Of a stretch of 64,000 bases of DNA, positions 53,994 through 61,994 are shown in pieces. Within the stretch, counting starts at the first letter, position 1. Each line of letters starts with the position of its first letter. A model generated the notes under the pieces. That model was not told where the DNA came from, searched no databases, and was given only the letters and a program-made list of their open reading frames with translations. The stretch lies in contig NZ_VDBO01000001.1 in assembly GCF_005930355.1 (NCBI RefSeq), positions 1,399,339 through 1,463,338 of the forward strand, in the 5' to 3' direction. The position numbers were made by a program, and so were the translations under genes. The DNA is from Paenibacillus sinopodophylli (GTDB lineage: Bacteria; Bacillota; Bacilli; Paenibacillales; Paenibacillaceae).

Positions 53994-54036
53994 CAAAAAA
54001 GCTACCCAGCCACAGGAGGCGGACAGCTTCTTAGCT
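53994..54036 (-). terminator. Intrinsic terminator in the chemoreceptor leader
   Basis: Minus strand AGCTA...TAGCT with inner pairings AGC/GCT and CCGC/GTGG, followed by TTTTTTG, only about 35 bases before the start codon of the chemoreceptor. It would stop transcription before the gene and so acts as an attenuator rather than an end-of-gene terminator. Confidence 0.65.
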
Positions 54037-54113
54037 CTATATCCTTCCGGCGGTCTGGTGGCCTTAGCAAGCTTGTTTTAGGCTAAGCTTTGCTACCTTG
54101 CCAATTGGACAAG
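54037..54113 (-). promoter_or_regulatory. Structured leader of the chemoreceptor gene, candidate riboswitch
   Basis: On the minus strand GGCAAGGT (54095-54102) can pair with ACCAGACCGCC (54049-54059), enclosing AGCAAAG and a hairpin CTTAGC/GCTAAG (54063-54087) with loop CTAAAACAAGCTT. GGCAAG can instead pair upstream with CTTGTCC (54097-54113 as a hairpin), so two folds exclude each other. GCAAAGC followed shortly by CCTAAA recalls class I cyclic-di-GMP (GEMM) aptamers, but the first GEMM stem is not recognisable, so I do not name the ligand. Confidence 0.45.
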
Positions 54114-54199
54114 ATTTCCATTCCCAGATTGTCTATGTTTGTATTTACAACATAAACCAGTATAGGACAAATAAGTGTACCTGTATATCATATATTATT

Positions 54200-54970
54200 T
54201 TATTCTGGACTTAGAAATAAAGTTGCACTGCAATATCGTCGCGATAGGGAGTGAAAATAAGAAGTTTGTATAGAAATAACCGCAATTAGTAATATATTTC
54301 GAACAGCTTCCCATTGATTATCCGTTAAATTAGGCAATTGATCGGCAAATTGATTCGCTGAGGCGCGGATTGCCTGCTCCGTCAAAATATCCTGATGCGG
54401 ATTTTCCTTCAGATGACCTGAAATATCAAGCAGCTGATCGTTGTTGGCATCCAGCTCTTCAAACATACTGGTATATGATGCATATAATTGAATAGGACCA
54501 ACCAAATCGGCCTTCTCGTCCTCCGGCTTCTTAAATACAATCTCAAACAGCTTGCGGATGGATTCAAAATCAAGATTCGATTTCAAATCATCAATAATGA
54601 AAAGTAGTGCAGCCTGATTGAGTGAATATTTCTTACCCGCCTTGGGGCAATCGAAATAAGGTTTAAAATCGCGCTTTACCCAATTTTGCATGGATGTGAT
54701 CGACAAATTTGAATATTCGATCAGTTGGCCGAGTGCAGCAATCTCGTGCAGCGAGAACCCTTTCAACTCATTGCCTTTAATTAGCTTCTCAATGATCGGG
54801 GGCAGCAATGTAGATAGAAATGCAGGCAAGCCTGTGCCCTTCTCCAAATCGTATTGATGCGTCTTTGTCCACGCGGCTTGCAGCACCTGCAGCGGCTTCT
54901 GATTATGCTTACCGTCTAGTGCAAGCAGCAAGCAAGCCATCTCTTTTCGAGTAAGCGTAAAGGACTCCAT
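54200..54970 (-). CDS. DUF1836 protein (MerR-like HTH)
   Basis: A 256-residue protein. FTLTRKEMACLLLALDGKH opens it; LHEIAALGQLIEYSNLSITSMQNWVKRDFKPY is a helix-turn-helix-like segment typical of DUF1836, followed by GKKYSLNQAALLFIIDDLKSNLDFESIRKLFEIVF. DUF1836 members are presumed transcription regulators. The C-terminal end (IRNILLIAVISIQTSYFHSLSRRY) is hydrophobic. I start at ATG 54970 (MESFTLTRKE) with GAGGAGG upstream. It diverges from the CNNM gene. Confidence 0.82.
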   Translation of the reverse strand: MESFTLTRKEMACLLLALDGKHNQKPLQVLQAAWTKTHQYDLEKGTGLPAFLSTLLPPIIEKLIKGNELKGFSLHEIAALGQLIEYSNLSITSMQNWVKRDFKPYFDCPKAGKKYSLNQAALLFIIDDLKSNLDFESIRKLFEIVFKKPEDEKADLVGPIQLYASYTSMFEELDANNDQLLDISGHLKENPHQDILTEQAIRASANQFADQLPNLTDNQWEAVRNILLIAVISIQTSYFHSLSRRYCSATLFLSPE

Positions 54971-55145
54971 ATTCCTTCCTCCTCGCGCTTTCATCATATG
55001 TCTCTTTTGTTACAAGTTCATATGAACTCATCATATGCTTGAGAATGACACTTGTAAAGGCTCGAAAATCAATGAGAATGCGCTTTTCCATCTTGTAAAA
55101 TCGCTCTTATAGCGTTAAAAAGGCTGTTAGCGTTTGAAATGGCGT

Positions 55146-55175
55146 TTGTCATAAGCTGTAATCATTCGTTATAGT
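55146..55175 (+). promoter_or_regulatory. Candidate sigma-A promoter of the CNNM gene
   Basis: TTGTCA (55146-55151), an 18-base spacer and TATAGT (55170-55175), about 50 bases before the start codon. Confidence 0.5.
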
Positions 55176-55225
55176 AGATCATAAGAATAAAAAATATAAA
55201 TATAAAAGGGTAGTGAGAAACGAAA

Positions 55226-56545
55226 ATGGGTATAGGATTCAATTTATTCATGATTGCTCTTCTTATTTTATTAACTGCTTTTTTCGTCGCAACGGAGTTT
55301 GCCATCATTAGACTTCGCTCCAGTCGGATCGATCAGTTAGTGCTTGAGGGCCGGAAGAACGCGCTTGCCGTTCAGAAGGTTACGAGTAATCTGGATGCCT
55401 ACTTGTCAGCCTGCCAATTAGGTATTACGATCACAGCACTCGGGCTTGGCTGGCTGGGAGAACCAACAGTTGAAAAAATGCTTTTACCCTTGTTTGAGCG
55501 ACTGGCAATAAATGATGACATTAGTCATATTCTATCCTTTTTCATTGCTTTTATTTCGGTTACATTCCTGCACGTTGTTGTCGGAGAACTTGCTCCCAAA
55601 ACCTGGGCCATTCAAAAAGCCGAGTTTATTAGCTTCTTGACTGCTAGACCGATTATTTTGTTCCACAAAATCTTATATCCTTTCATTTGGTTGCTAAATG
55701 GCTCGGCCAACATGCTTGTTCGTTTGTTCGGACTTAAGCCTGCCACAGAGCACGAAGAAGCGCATTCAGAGGAAGAAATTCAAATTATTCTCAATGAAAG
55801 CTACCAAAGCGGAAAGATTAACAATACAGAGTATGGCTACGTTAGCCGCATCTTCGCATTCGATGAGCTGCTTGCAAAAGAAATTATGGTACCCCGTACC
55901 GATATGATCTGTTTATATACGAACAAATCGTTGTCAGAAAACATGGGCATTATTCGCAAAGAGCAATATACACGTTTTCCGGTAGCGCTAGAGAGTAAAG
56001 ATAATATCGTTGGAATGATTAATACGAAGCAGCTATTCCTGGAGTATGAGACAGATCGTGACCTCGATTTCAAAAAACTGGTTCATCCTGTACTTAGCGT
56101 ATCCGAGGTAACGCCAGTCAAGATGCTCCTGAAACGGATGCAGCTCGAGCGCGTTCATATCGCTATTCTCGTCGATGAATATGGCGGTACATCAGGCCTT
56201 ATTACAATCGAGGATATATTGGAAGAAATCGTCGGTGAAATCAGAGATGAATTCGATGCAGACGAGCGCAAGGAAATTGAGCAGCTTGCCGATAATTGTT
56301 ATTTGCTCGATGGTAAGGTTTCTTTAAGCGAGCTGAGCGATTTGACCGGAATGAACTTCGAGGAAGAAGATGTAGACACGGTTGGCGGTTGGCTGTACAG
56401 CCAAGTAGCTGATCCTAAGCCTGGCAAAGAGCATTTCTACGAAAACTATAAATTCATTATTCGTGAAACAAGTAAAAATCGGATTCGTAAGGTCGAGATG
56501 CTTATTGAGCAGCAAGAATCTCGTGTTGAGGGTGAAACGGCCTAA
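55226..56545 (+). CDS. CNNM/CorC-type divalent cation transporter (hemolysin family)
   Basis: A 439-residue membrane protein. The DUF21/CNNM domain (1-190, four helices: LFMIALLILLTAFFVATEFAI, LSACQLGITITALGLGWLGEP, VTFLHVVVGELAPKTWAIQ) is followed by a CBS pair (EIMVPRTDMICLYTNKSL, YTRFPVALESKDNIVGMINTKQL, RVHIAILVDEYGGTSGLITIEDILEEIVGEI) and a C-terminal CorC_HlyC domain. Members such as B. subtilis MpfA (YhdP) export magnesium. Start ATG follows GTGAGAAAC, a weak ribosome site. Confidence 0.95.
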   Translation: MGIGFNLFMIALLILLTAFFVATEFAIIRLRSSRIDQLVLEGRKNALAVQKVTSNLDAYLSACQLGITITALGLGWLGEPTVEKMLLPLFERLAINDDISHILSFFIAFISVTFLHVVVGELAPKTWAIQKAEFISFLTARPIILFHKILYPFIWLLNGSANMLVRLFGLKPATEHEEAHSEEEIQIILNESYQSGKINNTEYGYVSRIFAFDELLAKEIMVPRTDMICLYTNKSLSENMGIIRKEQYTRFPVALESKDNIVGMINTKQLFLEYETDRDLDFKKLVHPVLSVSEVTPVKMLLKRMQLERVHIAILVDEYGGTSGLITIEDILEEIVGEIRDEFDADERKEIEQLADNCYLLDGKVSLSELSDLTGMNFEEEDVDTVGGWLYSQVADPKPGKEHFYENYKFIIRETSKNRIRKVEMLIEQQESRVEGETA

Positions 56546-56551
56546 ATATGT

Positions 56552-56592
56552 GAAAGAAGCTTCGCCATCGTGCGGAGCTTCTTTCGTTTTTT
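56552..56592. terminator. Terminator between the CNNM and glycerate kinase genes
   Basis: GAAAGAAGCTTCGC-CATCG-TGCGGAGCTTCTTTC is a stem of about 13 bp followed by TTTTTT on the plus strand. Confidence 0.92.
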
Positions 56593-56614
56593 AAGCATGA
56601 AGAGAATTTCGCCA

Positions 56615-57739
56615 TCAAGAGATAAGGCTTGCAATATGCGCCGATTGCTGCTCCATCCACAGCTCTGCATTCGTCATTGCTTCTTCTAAGGTACATGGAC
56701 CAGGTACGATGGAGAAGCATGCTCGCAGACCTAACCTCGCTGTCGTCTTCTGATCAGCAGCAATAGATCCACAAACTGCAATAACGGGAATGTTCTGCTT
56801 AGCCGCAGCTGCACAAACAGCTTCAATTACCTTTCCAGAGCCAGTCTGTCCATCCAGCCTTCCTTCACCAGTAATAATCCAATTTGCACCGTGAATTTGC
56901 TCATCAAAGTGAAGTCTCTGCATAACCAGTTTGGCACCTGCTTGCATGATTGCATCGCAATAGGCGAATAATGCTGCTCCCGTTCCACCTGCTGCCCCAC
57001 TGCCTGGCATGCTGGCAACAGCCAATCCAGTATGCGCTTCAATGATTGCCCCGTAGTGAAGCAGCGCTTCATCAAGCTGCCTGACTTGACGAAGGTCAGC
57101 TCCCTTCTGCGGTCCGTACACCGCTGATGCACCTTGCTCCCCACATAACGGGTTGCGTACATCGCATGCGATTAGAAAGGTACTGCTGCACACTCTACGA
57201 TCAAATAAAGAGTCATCCATGACATGCAGCCGCGATAAATGAACGCCGCCTAGCGGAAGAGCGTCTCCTGCTGCATCGATCAGCCTCATCCCAAGTGCCT
57301 GAAGCAATCCGGCTCCCCCGTCATTGGTAGCACTGCCGCCGAGGCAAATGATAAACTGCCGGAAGCCTGCTTCGAGTGCATGACGAATCAATTCACCGGT
57401 GCCATAAGTCGATGCTAGCAGCGGATTACGTTCATCATCACGCAGCAATCCAAGACCGGACGCCTCAGCCAACTCAATGACCGCCGTAATACCATCTCCG
57501 AGCACACCGTATTTCGCTTTAATACTGCGCTGAAGCGGATCTTGCACCACCGCTTCTCTCATGCTTCCCGACGTTGCACGCACCATTATCTCCATTGTTC
57601 CCTCGCCGCCATCAGCCATAGGCAGGTGAATGAGCTCGGCACTTGGCAGTACGGAACGAATGCCCGCATCCATCGCATGAATCATTTGCATTGCGTTCCC
57701 AGAGCCTTTGAATGAATCCGGCGCAAGTACAATTCTCAT
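56615..57739 (-). CDS. glxK: Glycerate kinase (GarK/GlxK family)
   Basis: Phosphorylates D-glycerate with ATP, feeding it into lower glycolysis. The protein opens MRIVLAPDSFKGS and carries LPMADGGEGTMEIM, ASTYGTGELIRHAL, CLGGSATNDGGAGLLQALG, DVRNPLCGEQGASAVYGPQKGA and WIITGEGRLDGQTGSGK, all typical of glycerate kinase type 2 of this family. Start at ATG 57739 with GAGAGGGTG upstream; 374 residues, the usual length. No other glycerate pathway gene is adjacent. Confidence 0.96.
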   Translation of the reverse strand: MRIVLAPDSFKGSGNAMQMIHAMDAGIRSVLPSAELIHLPMADGGEGTMEIMVRATSGSMREAVVQDPLQRSIKAKYGVLGDGITAVIELAEASGLGLLRDDERNPLLASTYGTGELIRHALEAGFRQFIICLGGSATNDGGAGLLQALGMRLIDAAGDALPLGGVHLSRLHVMDDSLFDRRVCSSTFLIACDVRNPLCGEQGASAVYGPQKGADLRQVRQLDEALLHYGAIIEAHTGLAVASMPGSGAAGGTGAALFAYCDAIMQAGAKLVMQRLHFDEQIHGANWIITGEGRLDGQTGSGKVIEAVCAAAAKQNIPVIAVCGSIAADQKTTARLGLRACFSIVPGPCTLEEAMTNAELWMEQQSAHIASLIS

Positions 57740-57832
57740 CTTTTTCACCCTCTCAATATTTTTTCGAAAAAAGGCTTGCAATTTTAACTAGATATATGTA
57801 ATAATACATCTTGTGTTTAGCGAATTACACAC

Positions 57833-57908
<76 letters not shown>

Positions 57909-57916
57909 TCTTTTCT

Positions 57917-57993
57917 CGGGACGTAGCTCAGCTTGGTAGAGCACCTGGTTTGGGACCAGGGGGTCGCATGTTCAAATCGTGTCGTCCCGACCA
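57917..57993 (+). tRNA. tRNA-Pro (anticodon TGG)
   Basis: A 77-base cloverleaf: acceptor CGGGACG pairs with CGTCCCG, D arm GCTC-AGCTTGGTA-GAGC, anticodon stem CCTGG/CCAGG with loop TTTGGGA giving TGG, T loop TTCAAAT, discriminator A and encoded CCA. It starts 8 bases after tRNA-Thr, so the two are one transcript. Confidence 0.98.
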
Positions 57994-58027
57994 TCCCTAG
58001 TTAATAATATAATGAACTTACATAGAA

Positions 58028-58060
58028 AGAAGAAGCTTGATCGCTCAAGCTTCTTTTTTT
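58028..58060. terminator. Bidirectional terminator between the tRNAs and the M48 gene
   Basis: AAGAAGCTTGA-TCGC-TCAAGCTTCTT is a perfect 11 bp stem followed by TTTTTT on the plus strand and by T-rich sequence on the minus strand. Confidence 0.93.
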
Positions 58061-59441
58061 ATATTCGTTCACCTGATTCCTGCAGCAGCCATACAATATC
58101 CTCAAATCCACTGTCCATAGCATAATCTGCAGCCGTATAGCCAGTCTCGTCCATCTTCCCTGGATCAGCGCCTGCTTGCAATAGCAGCTTAATGGACTCC
58201 ATATCGCCTTCTGTCGCAGCTGTCATAAGCGGTGTCCAGCCCGTGCTATCTTCCAAGTCTGGATTCGCGTTACCCTTCAGCAACACCTCGACCACATCCA
58301 CACTTCCATTATAAATCGCAATCGTCAATGCTGTTTCTTCATAGGTTTGCTCCACTACATCCAAGCTCGCACCTGCTTCGATTAGTGCAGAGCCGCTTAC
58401 CGTGTCATTCAACTGTGCTGCCCACATTAGAGCAGTCCACCCTTCCGCATCCGCAGCGTTAGGATTTCCGCCAGAGGATAGCAGTTGCTGTACAAGCTCA
58501 GCATCCCCTTCTGAAGCTGCGCCAAGCATCTCCTCATCCGTTGGTGCTGTAACATCCAACTGGCTCATAAAGGTATCAATCGATTTAGAGAAAATAATGC
58601 CTGTCCCAATCGAGCCAAGAACTACGAAGACCGCGATTGCTGCGACTACAATTCCGATTCGTGACGTTTTGAATACGATGCTTGATGAATAGCCAGCGAA
58701 TTGCTGAATCGCATGGATACGTTTGGGCAGCGGCGGGTGCGTGGATAGACGCTCAGCCAACCATACGAAAAAACCAGTCTCATAGCTGCTTTGCAGCAAA
58801 TACTCTTCGCGATCTACTTCTTTGTAAAGTGACTTGCCAATCGCTAATACGGTCAAACCATTCATTGCTGCCTCTACATCATTACAGTAATAGGCTGCCA
58901 TTCGGTCACAGGTGTACTCGCATGCTCTTGAATAGGCTTCACCAATGAAAGGCAGCCACATCGCAGGAATTATGAACAGCTGCTTCATGATATGGTTACG
59001 CTTAATGTGAGCAAGCTCATGTGTTAATACAAATGCCAGCTCCCGCTCGCCCCCCGATTTGAGTAGCTCGAACAAATCCGAGTATAGAACGACCATGTTT
59101 CGCCCGAAAAACCTTGATGCGAATGCATTCAATACGCCGCTTGATTCCATGACATAGATATCAGGCACGACTGGGAAGCCCATCCTGACACATTGCGCCT
59201 CCGCAACGGTGAACACTTCCGGAAATTGTCTAGGCGTAATACGTACGCCATTCATTCGTATGTTCGCCATCATAATTGCTTGTGCGAGTAAAGGCACGAC
59301 AATAATAATAGGAATAATGAACATGAAAATAATAGAAAAAAACAATCCTACATACACAAGTACACTGAAGATAATCGCTAAAACATAATAACGTTCCTCT
59401 TTCTTATGGATAAGTACGGGTTCAAGTTCATTTGTGTTCAA
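58059..59441 (-). CDS. M48-family membrane metalloprotease with C-terminal ankyrin repeats
   Basis: A 460-residue fusion. Two membrane helices (about 18-58) precede the M48 catalytic domain with HELAH at 141-145 and the third zinc ligand in YSRACEYTCDRMAAYY (Glu175); THPPLPKRIHAI closes it. A further membrane helix (about 267-290) leads to four or five ankyrin repeats in residues 300-458 (EGWTALMWAAQLND, EETALTIAIYNGSVDVVEVLL, TGWTPLMTAATEGDMESIKLLLQAG, TGYTAADYAMDSG). HtpX-like proteases act in membrane protein quality control; the ankyrin tail suggests a protein partner or adaptor. The start is TTG after GAAGGGGA. Confidence 0.93.
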   Translation of the reverse strand: MNTNELEPVLIHKKEERYYVLAIIFSVLVYVGLFFSIIFMFIIPIIIVVPLLAQAIMMANIRMNGVRITPRQFPEVFTVAEAQCVRMGFPVVPDIYVMESSGVLNAFASRFFGRNMVVLYSDLFELLKSGGERELAFVLTHELAHIKRNHIMKQLFIIPAMWLPFIGEAYSRACEYTCDRMAAYYCNDVEAAMNGLTVLAIGKSLYKEVDREEYLLQSSYETGFFVWLAERLSTHPPLPKRIHAIQQFAGYSSSIVFKTSRIGIVVAAIAVFVVLGSIGTGIIFSKSIDTFMSQLDVTAPTDEEMLGAASEGDAELVQQLLSSGGNPNAADAEGWTALMWAAQLNDTVSGSALIEAGASLDVVEQTYEETALTIAIYNGSVDVVEVLLKGNANPDLEDSTGWTPLMTAATEGDMESIKLLLQAGADPGKMDETGYTAADYAMDSGFEDIVWLLQESGERI

Positions 59442-59507
59442 CTATAGGCATCCCCTTCAAAAATAATATCCACATTATACACGATTTCCCATTGCTATTG
59501 TATAAAA

Positions 59508-59536
59508 AATAAAAAGTCGACGCTGCACGCGCCGAC
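59508..59536 (-). terminator. Terminator of the 39-residue membrane protein gene
   Basis: Minus strand AGTCGGCGCG-TGCA-GCGTCGACTTTTTATTTTTT: a 9-10 bp stem with one mismatch and a T-rich tail. Confidence 0.88.
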
Positions 59537-59555
59537 TCTCGTCTATCCTAATCGT

Positions 59556-59675
59556 TTACTGATCTGATTCATCCCATTTTTTGGAATATGCTTTTTTTGT
59601 AATCCATAATGTAAGCCACGTCAGCAGCGCAACGATAATACCTGCAAATATCCAAACACCAGCAGGAACATCCAT
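59556..59675 (-). CDS. Small single-pass membrane protein (39 residues)
   Basis: MDVPAGVWIFAGIIVALLTW continues LTLWITKKAYSKKWDESDQ: one helix (5-27) then a basic and acidic tail, so it is probably N-out, C-in. ATG at 59673-59675, or the GTG directly before it, has AGGGGGG upstream with 6-9 bases spacing. It has its own terminator and stands alone. The build is like many small Bacillales membrane proteins of unknown role. Confidence 0.6.
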   Translation of the reverse strand: MDVPAGVWIFAGIIVALLTWLTLWITKKAYSKKWDESDQ

Positions 59676-59828
59676 CACGGTTAACCCCCTTTTGTCATAT
59701 GATTCTATTTTACATGAAAATAGGTCGCTATCACCCACTAATCGTTAACAAATTCGCAACTCTTCGTTCACACGATCCAAGCTCTCACATTAGCCTAAGC
59801 AAAAGCTTCCTCTACTAGTGAAAAGCTA

Positions 59829-61553
59829 TTACTTTCTCAACTGGCTTGTAAATACTTCTGCATTCAACCAGCGACGAAATAGTAAAAACAAAATAATCGA
59901 GGGCAGACTCAGCCAAGCACCAAGCTGTAGAAGGTGAACACCACCTTCCGCCTCCATACTGAAGGCTAGCTGCATGAACTGCATCATGGGCGATTGATTC
60001 TCTGGGTTTGCGATGTACATATAAGATATAGAGTACGAATTCCATAGCGCTACGAAGTGCAAGGCGCCAAGCGCGAGCAGCGGCTTCCATACCTTAGGAA
60101 TAAATAATGTAATAAACGTATGAAGCTCACCTTTTCCACTTGCCTCTGCCTTCTCTTTCAACTCACTATAACGGGCATTAAACAAGCTTTTGATCACAAA
60201 AATCGCCGTCAGGCTAAAAAATCCTAGAAACAATTGCGGAAACAAGGTATCAATCATGCCCAATTTGTTTATGAATAATAACTCGTTCACCATACCGCCC
60301 CCGGATACAATGGCAACCAGCAAAAACACTTTATACGCGCCACGGCCTGGGAGCTTTTTCACTGTAAGCGGGTATGCAAGCGTTACTGTTATCATCAAGA
60401 AGACGAATACAGCTACCATTATAAGTATGAGATAGATCGTAACATTCCAAAACGAGATGGCATCTGTCAGAGATTGCTCTGCACCTGTTAAACCTATAAA
60501 CGGAAATACGAACAGCATATAGGCTACGAGAATAATAATGCCGCCATAAACAGCTGCTATAACGAGGCCTGCCACATTTCTTCCTTGATGGCTAGCGACT
60601 AGTTCAGGCTTCTGCAGGGCCGTATGGAATAAATCGTTGATGAACCTTCCTCTTATTATTCGGTATGCAAACAGAGTTAGCAGAAGCTGTACGAGGAACT
60701 GAATAATGCCAGCTGCTGCAGCACCACTTGCATCACCATTCATGATTCCCATCTGAAATTGATAGAAGTCCAGAGTAGCACCCTTCGAACTCGTCAAAGG
60801 GTTTAATAAGGACGATAGGAGTTCATAATCCGTCGTCAAAAAAGTGGAGAGCTGCAGCAGCATAAACGCAGACACCGCACGAAGTGCAGGAATAACGCTC
60901 AACTGTATATAGCTTTGAGAAGCAGAATTAGGCAGCACAGTTGCATTGCTCTGCTTGGATGCGATTGCAGCAAGTGCTATCAGTACCGGTATACCACATG
61001 TTTTTATCGTTTCAGTCAACACAATTACGAGCCTGATCGACCCCGCTTCAGCAAGAATATACTGTTCCATGTTGAAAAAGGGAGATGTGGTCGGAGACAG
61101 CATATGGATAACGATGTAAACAAAAACAACAGATGGTATGAAATACGGGAGTAGAAATAAAGTCGAGAAAAAGCCGCGAAGCAGCTTGGATCTCACTCCG
61201 CTAAGAGCAAGTGCAATGAGGAACGATAGTGTGCCGCAAACCAATATATAGCTGCTTTTTATAATTATCGTATTCATTAAAGCGCTGCGATAATCCAGAT
61301 TTTCAAACAAGCGGCGATAGTGATCCAGTCCGACCCATTGATTCTCAAAAAGTGTATAATAGGGCTTGAAATCCACTAACGACATAAAGATCCCATAAAC
61401 AAATGGAAGAAATTTAAAGATCGCAATCAACAACAGTGCCGGAATCACGATTGCATAATGAAACTTGTATTTCCAAATTCGCTGTAACATGCTTTCTTCA
61501 TAGGTTCGAGCTTTTGAATCACCATTGATATAAGGCGTTGGTACTTGTTCCAT
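59829..61553 (-). CDS. Fused double ABC transporter permease (LplB-like plus YtcP-like halves)
   Basis: A protein of about 574 residues joining two MalF/MalG-type permease domains, with about twelve helices. The first half (YKFHYAIVIPALLLIAIFKF, FVYGIFMSLVDFKPY, NQWVGLDHYRRLFEN) resembles LplB; the second (LAYPLTVKKLPGRGAYKVFLL, GMIDTLFPQLFLGFFSLTAIFVIKSLF) resembles YtcP. The EAA loops that contact the ATPase are degenerate: no EAA-G pattern in half one and only EKAEASGKGELHTFITLFIPKVWKPLL in half two. No ATPase or binding protein gene is adjacent. ATG 61553 has GAGG 6 bases upstream; the frame extends to 61571. Substrate unknown. Confidence 0.85.
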   Translation of the reverse strand: MEQVPTPYINGDSKARTYEESMLQRIWKYKFHYAIVIPALLLIAIFKFLPFVYGIFMSLVDFKPYYTLFENQWVGLDHYRRLFENLDYRSALMNTIIIKSSYILVCGTLSFLIALALSGVRSKLLRGFFSTLFLLPYFIPSVVFVYIVIHMLSPTTSPFFNMEQYILAEAGSIRLVIVLTETIKTCGIPVLIALAAIASKQSNATVLPNSASQSYIQLSVIPALRAVSAFMLLQLSTFLTTDYELLSSLLNPLTSSKGATLDFYQFQMGIMNGDASGAAAAGIIQFLVQLLLTLFAYRIIRGRFINDLFHTALQKPELVASHQGRNVAGLVIAAVYGGIIILVAYMLFVFPFIGLTGAEQSLTDAISFWNVTIYLILIMVAVFVFLMITVTLAYPLTVKKLPGRGAYKVFLLVAIVSGGGMVNELLFINKLGMIDTLFPQLFLGFFSLTAIFVIKSLFNARYSELKEKAEASGKGELHTFITLFIPKVWKPLLALGALHFVALWNSYSISYMYIANPENQSPMMQFMQLAFSMEAEGGVHLLQLGAWLSLPSIILFLLFRRWLNAEVFTSQLRK

Positions 61554-61718
61554 GTTAGACCTCGCATTCATTTCCTAATTTTTACTAAATTATAAAGTCT
61601 TCCTGACTCGCTGTATAGATCTAAGCCCATATTGTCCTTACAGAACTTGTTTGTAGTAGGAGGACTTCAAGCGGTATAATAAAAAAATCAACATAATCTA
61701 TTTCTAGGAGAAATTCAT

Positions 61719-61928
61719 ATGGACTTCCGTTTGGATCTGATTGAGAACAAAATCGAGTTTTTCGAAGCTTATGATCTAAAAACGCTGGAGCAAAAAATCG
61801 ACCAGCAAATTGATAATAATAAGGGCTTGCTGTTAGAGATTCATCATATCAGCCATCATGCTGTCTTTAATCCGAAGATCGAGAAGATGCTTTATAGTGC
61901 AGTCGTTCACTTCAAAGCGAAAAAATAA
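61719..61928 (+). CDS. DUF2536 small protein
   Basis: A 69-residue protein, MDFRLDLIENKIEFFEAYDL then LEQKIDQQIDNNKGLLLEIHHISHHAVFN and a short C-terminal strand. The LIENKIEFFEA start and the HHISHH segment match DUF2536 (YrzA-like) of Bacillales; function unknown. ATG follows TAGGAGAAATTCAT. A TATAAT at about 61674-61679 with a weak TTGTAG 18 bases upstream may be its promoter. Confidence 0.85.
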   Translation: MDFRLDLIENKIEFFEAYDLKTLEQKIDQQIDNNKGLLLEIHHISHHAVFNPKIEKMLYSAVVHFKAKK

Positions 61929-61942
61929 AGCTTATTTCAAGT

Positions 61943-61980
61943 AAAAGTCCTCCCGGCTATAAGCAGCCGAGAGGACTTTT
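61943..61980. terminator. Bidirectional terminator between DUF2536 and GH74 genes
   Basis: AAAGTCCTCCCGGCT-ATAAGC-AGCCGAGAGGACTTT: a 14-15 bp stem with one mismatch and A/T flanks on both sides. Confidence 0.92.
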
Positions 61981-61994
61981 GTATGCTCAATTCT

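Noticed and set aside
53860..54081. Plus-strand frame over the chemoreceptor leader
   Set aside because: It is antisense to the chemoreceptor N terminus and the structured leader; no ribosome site.
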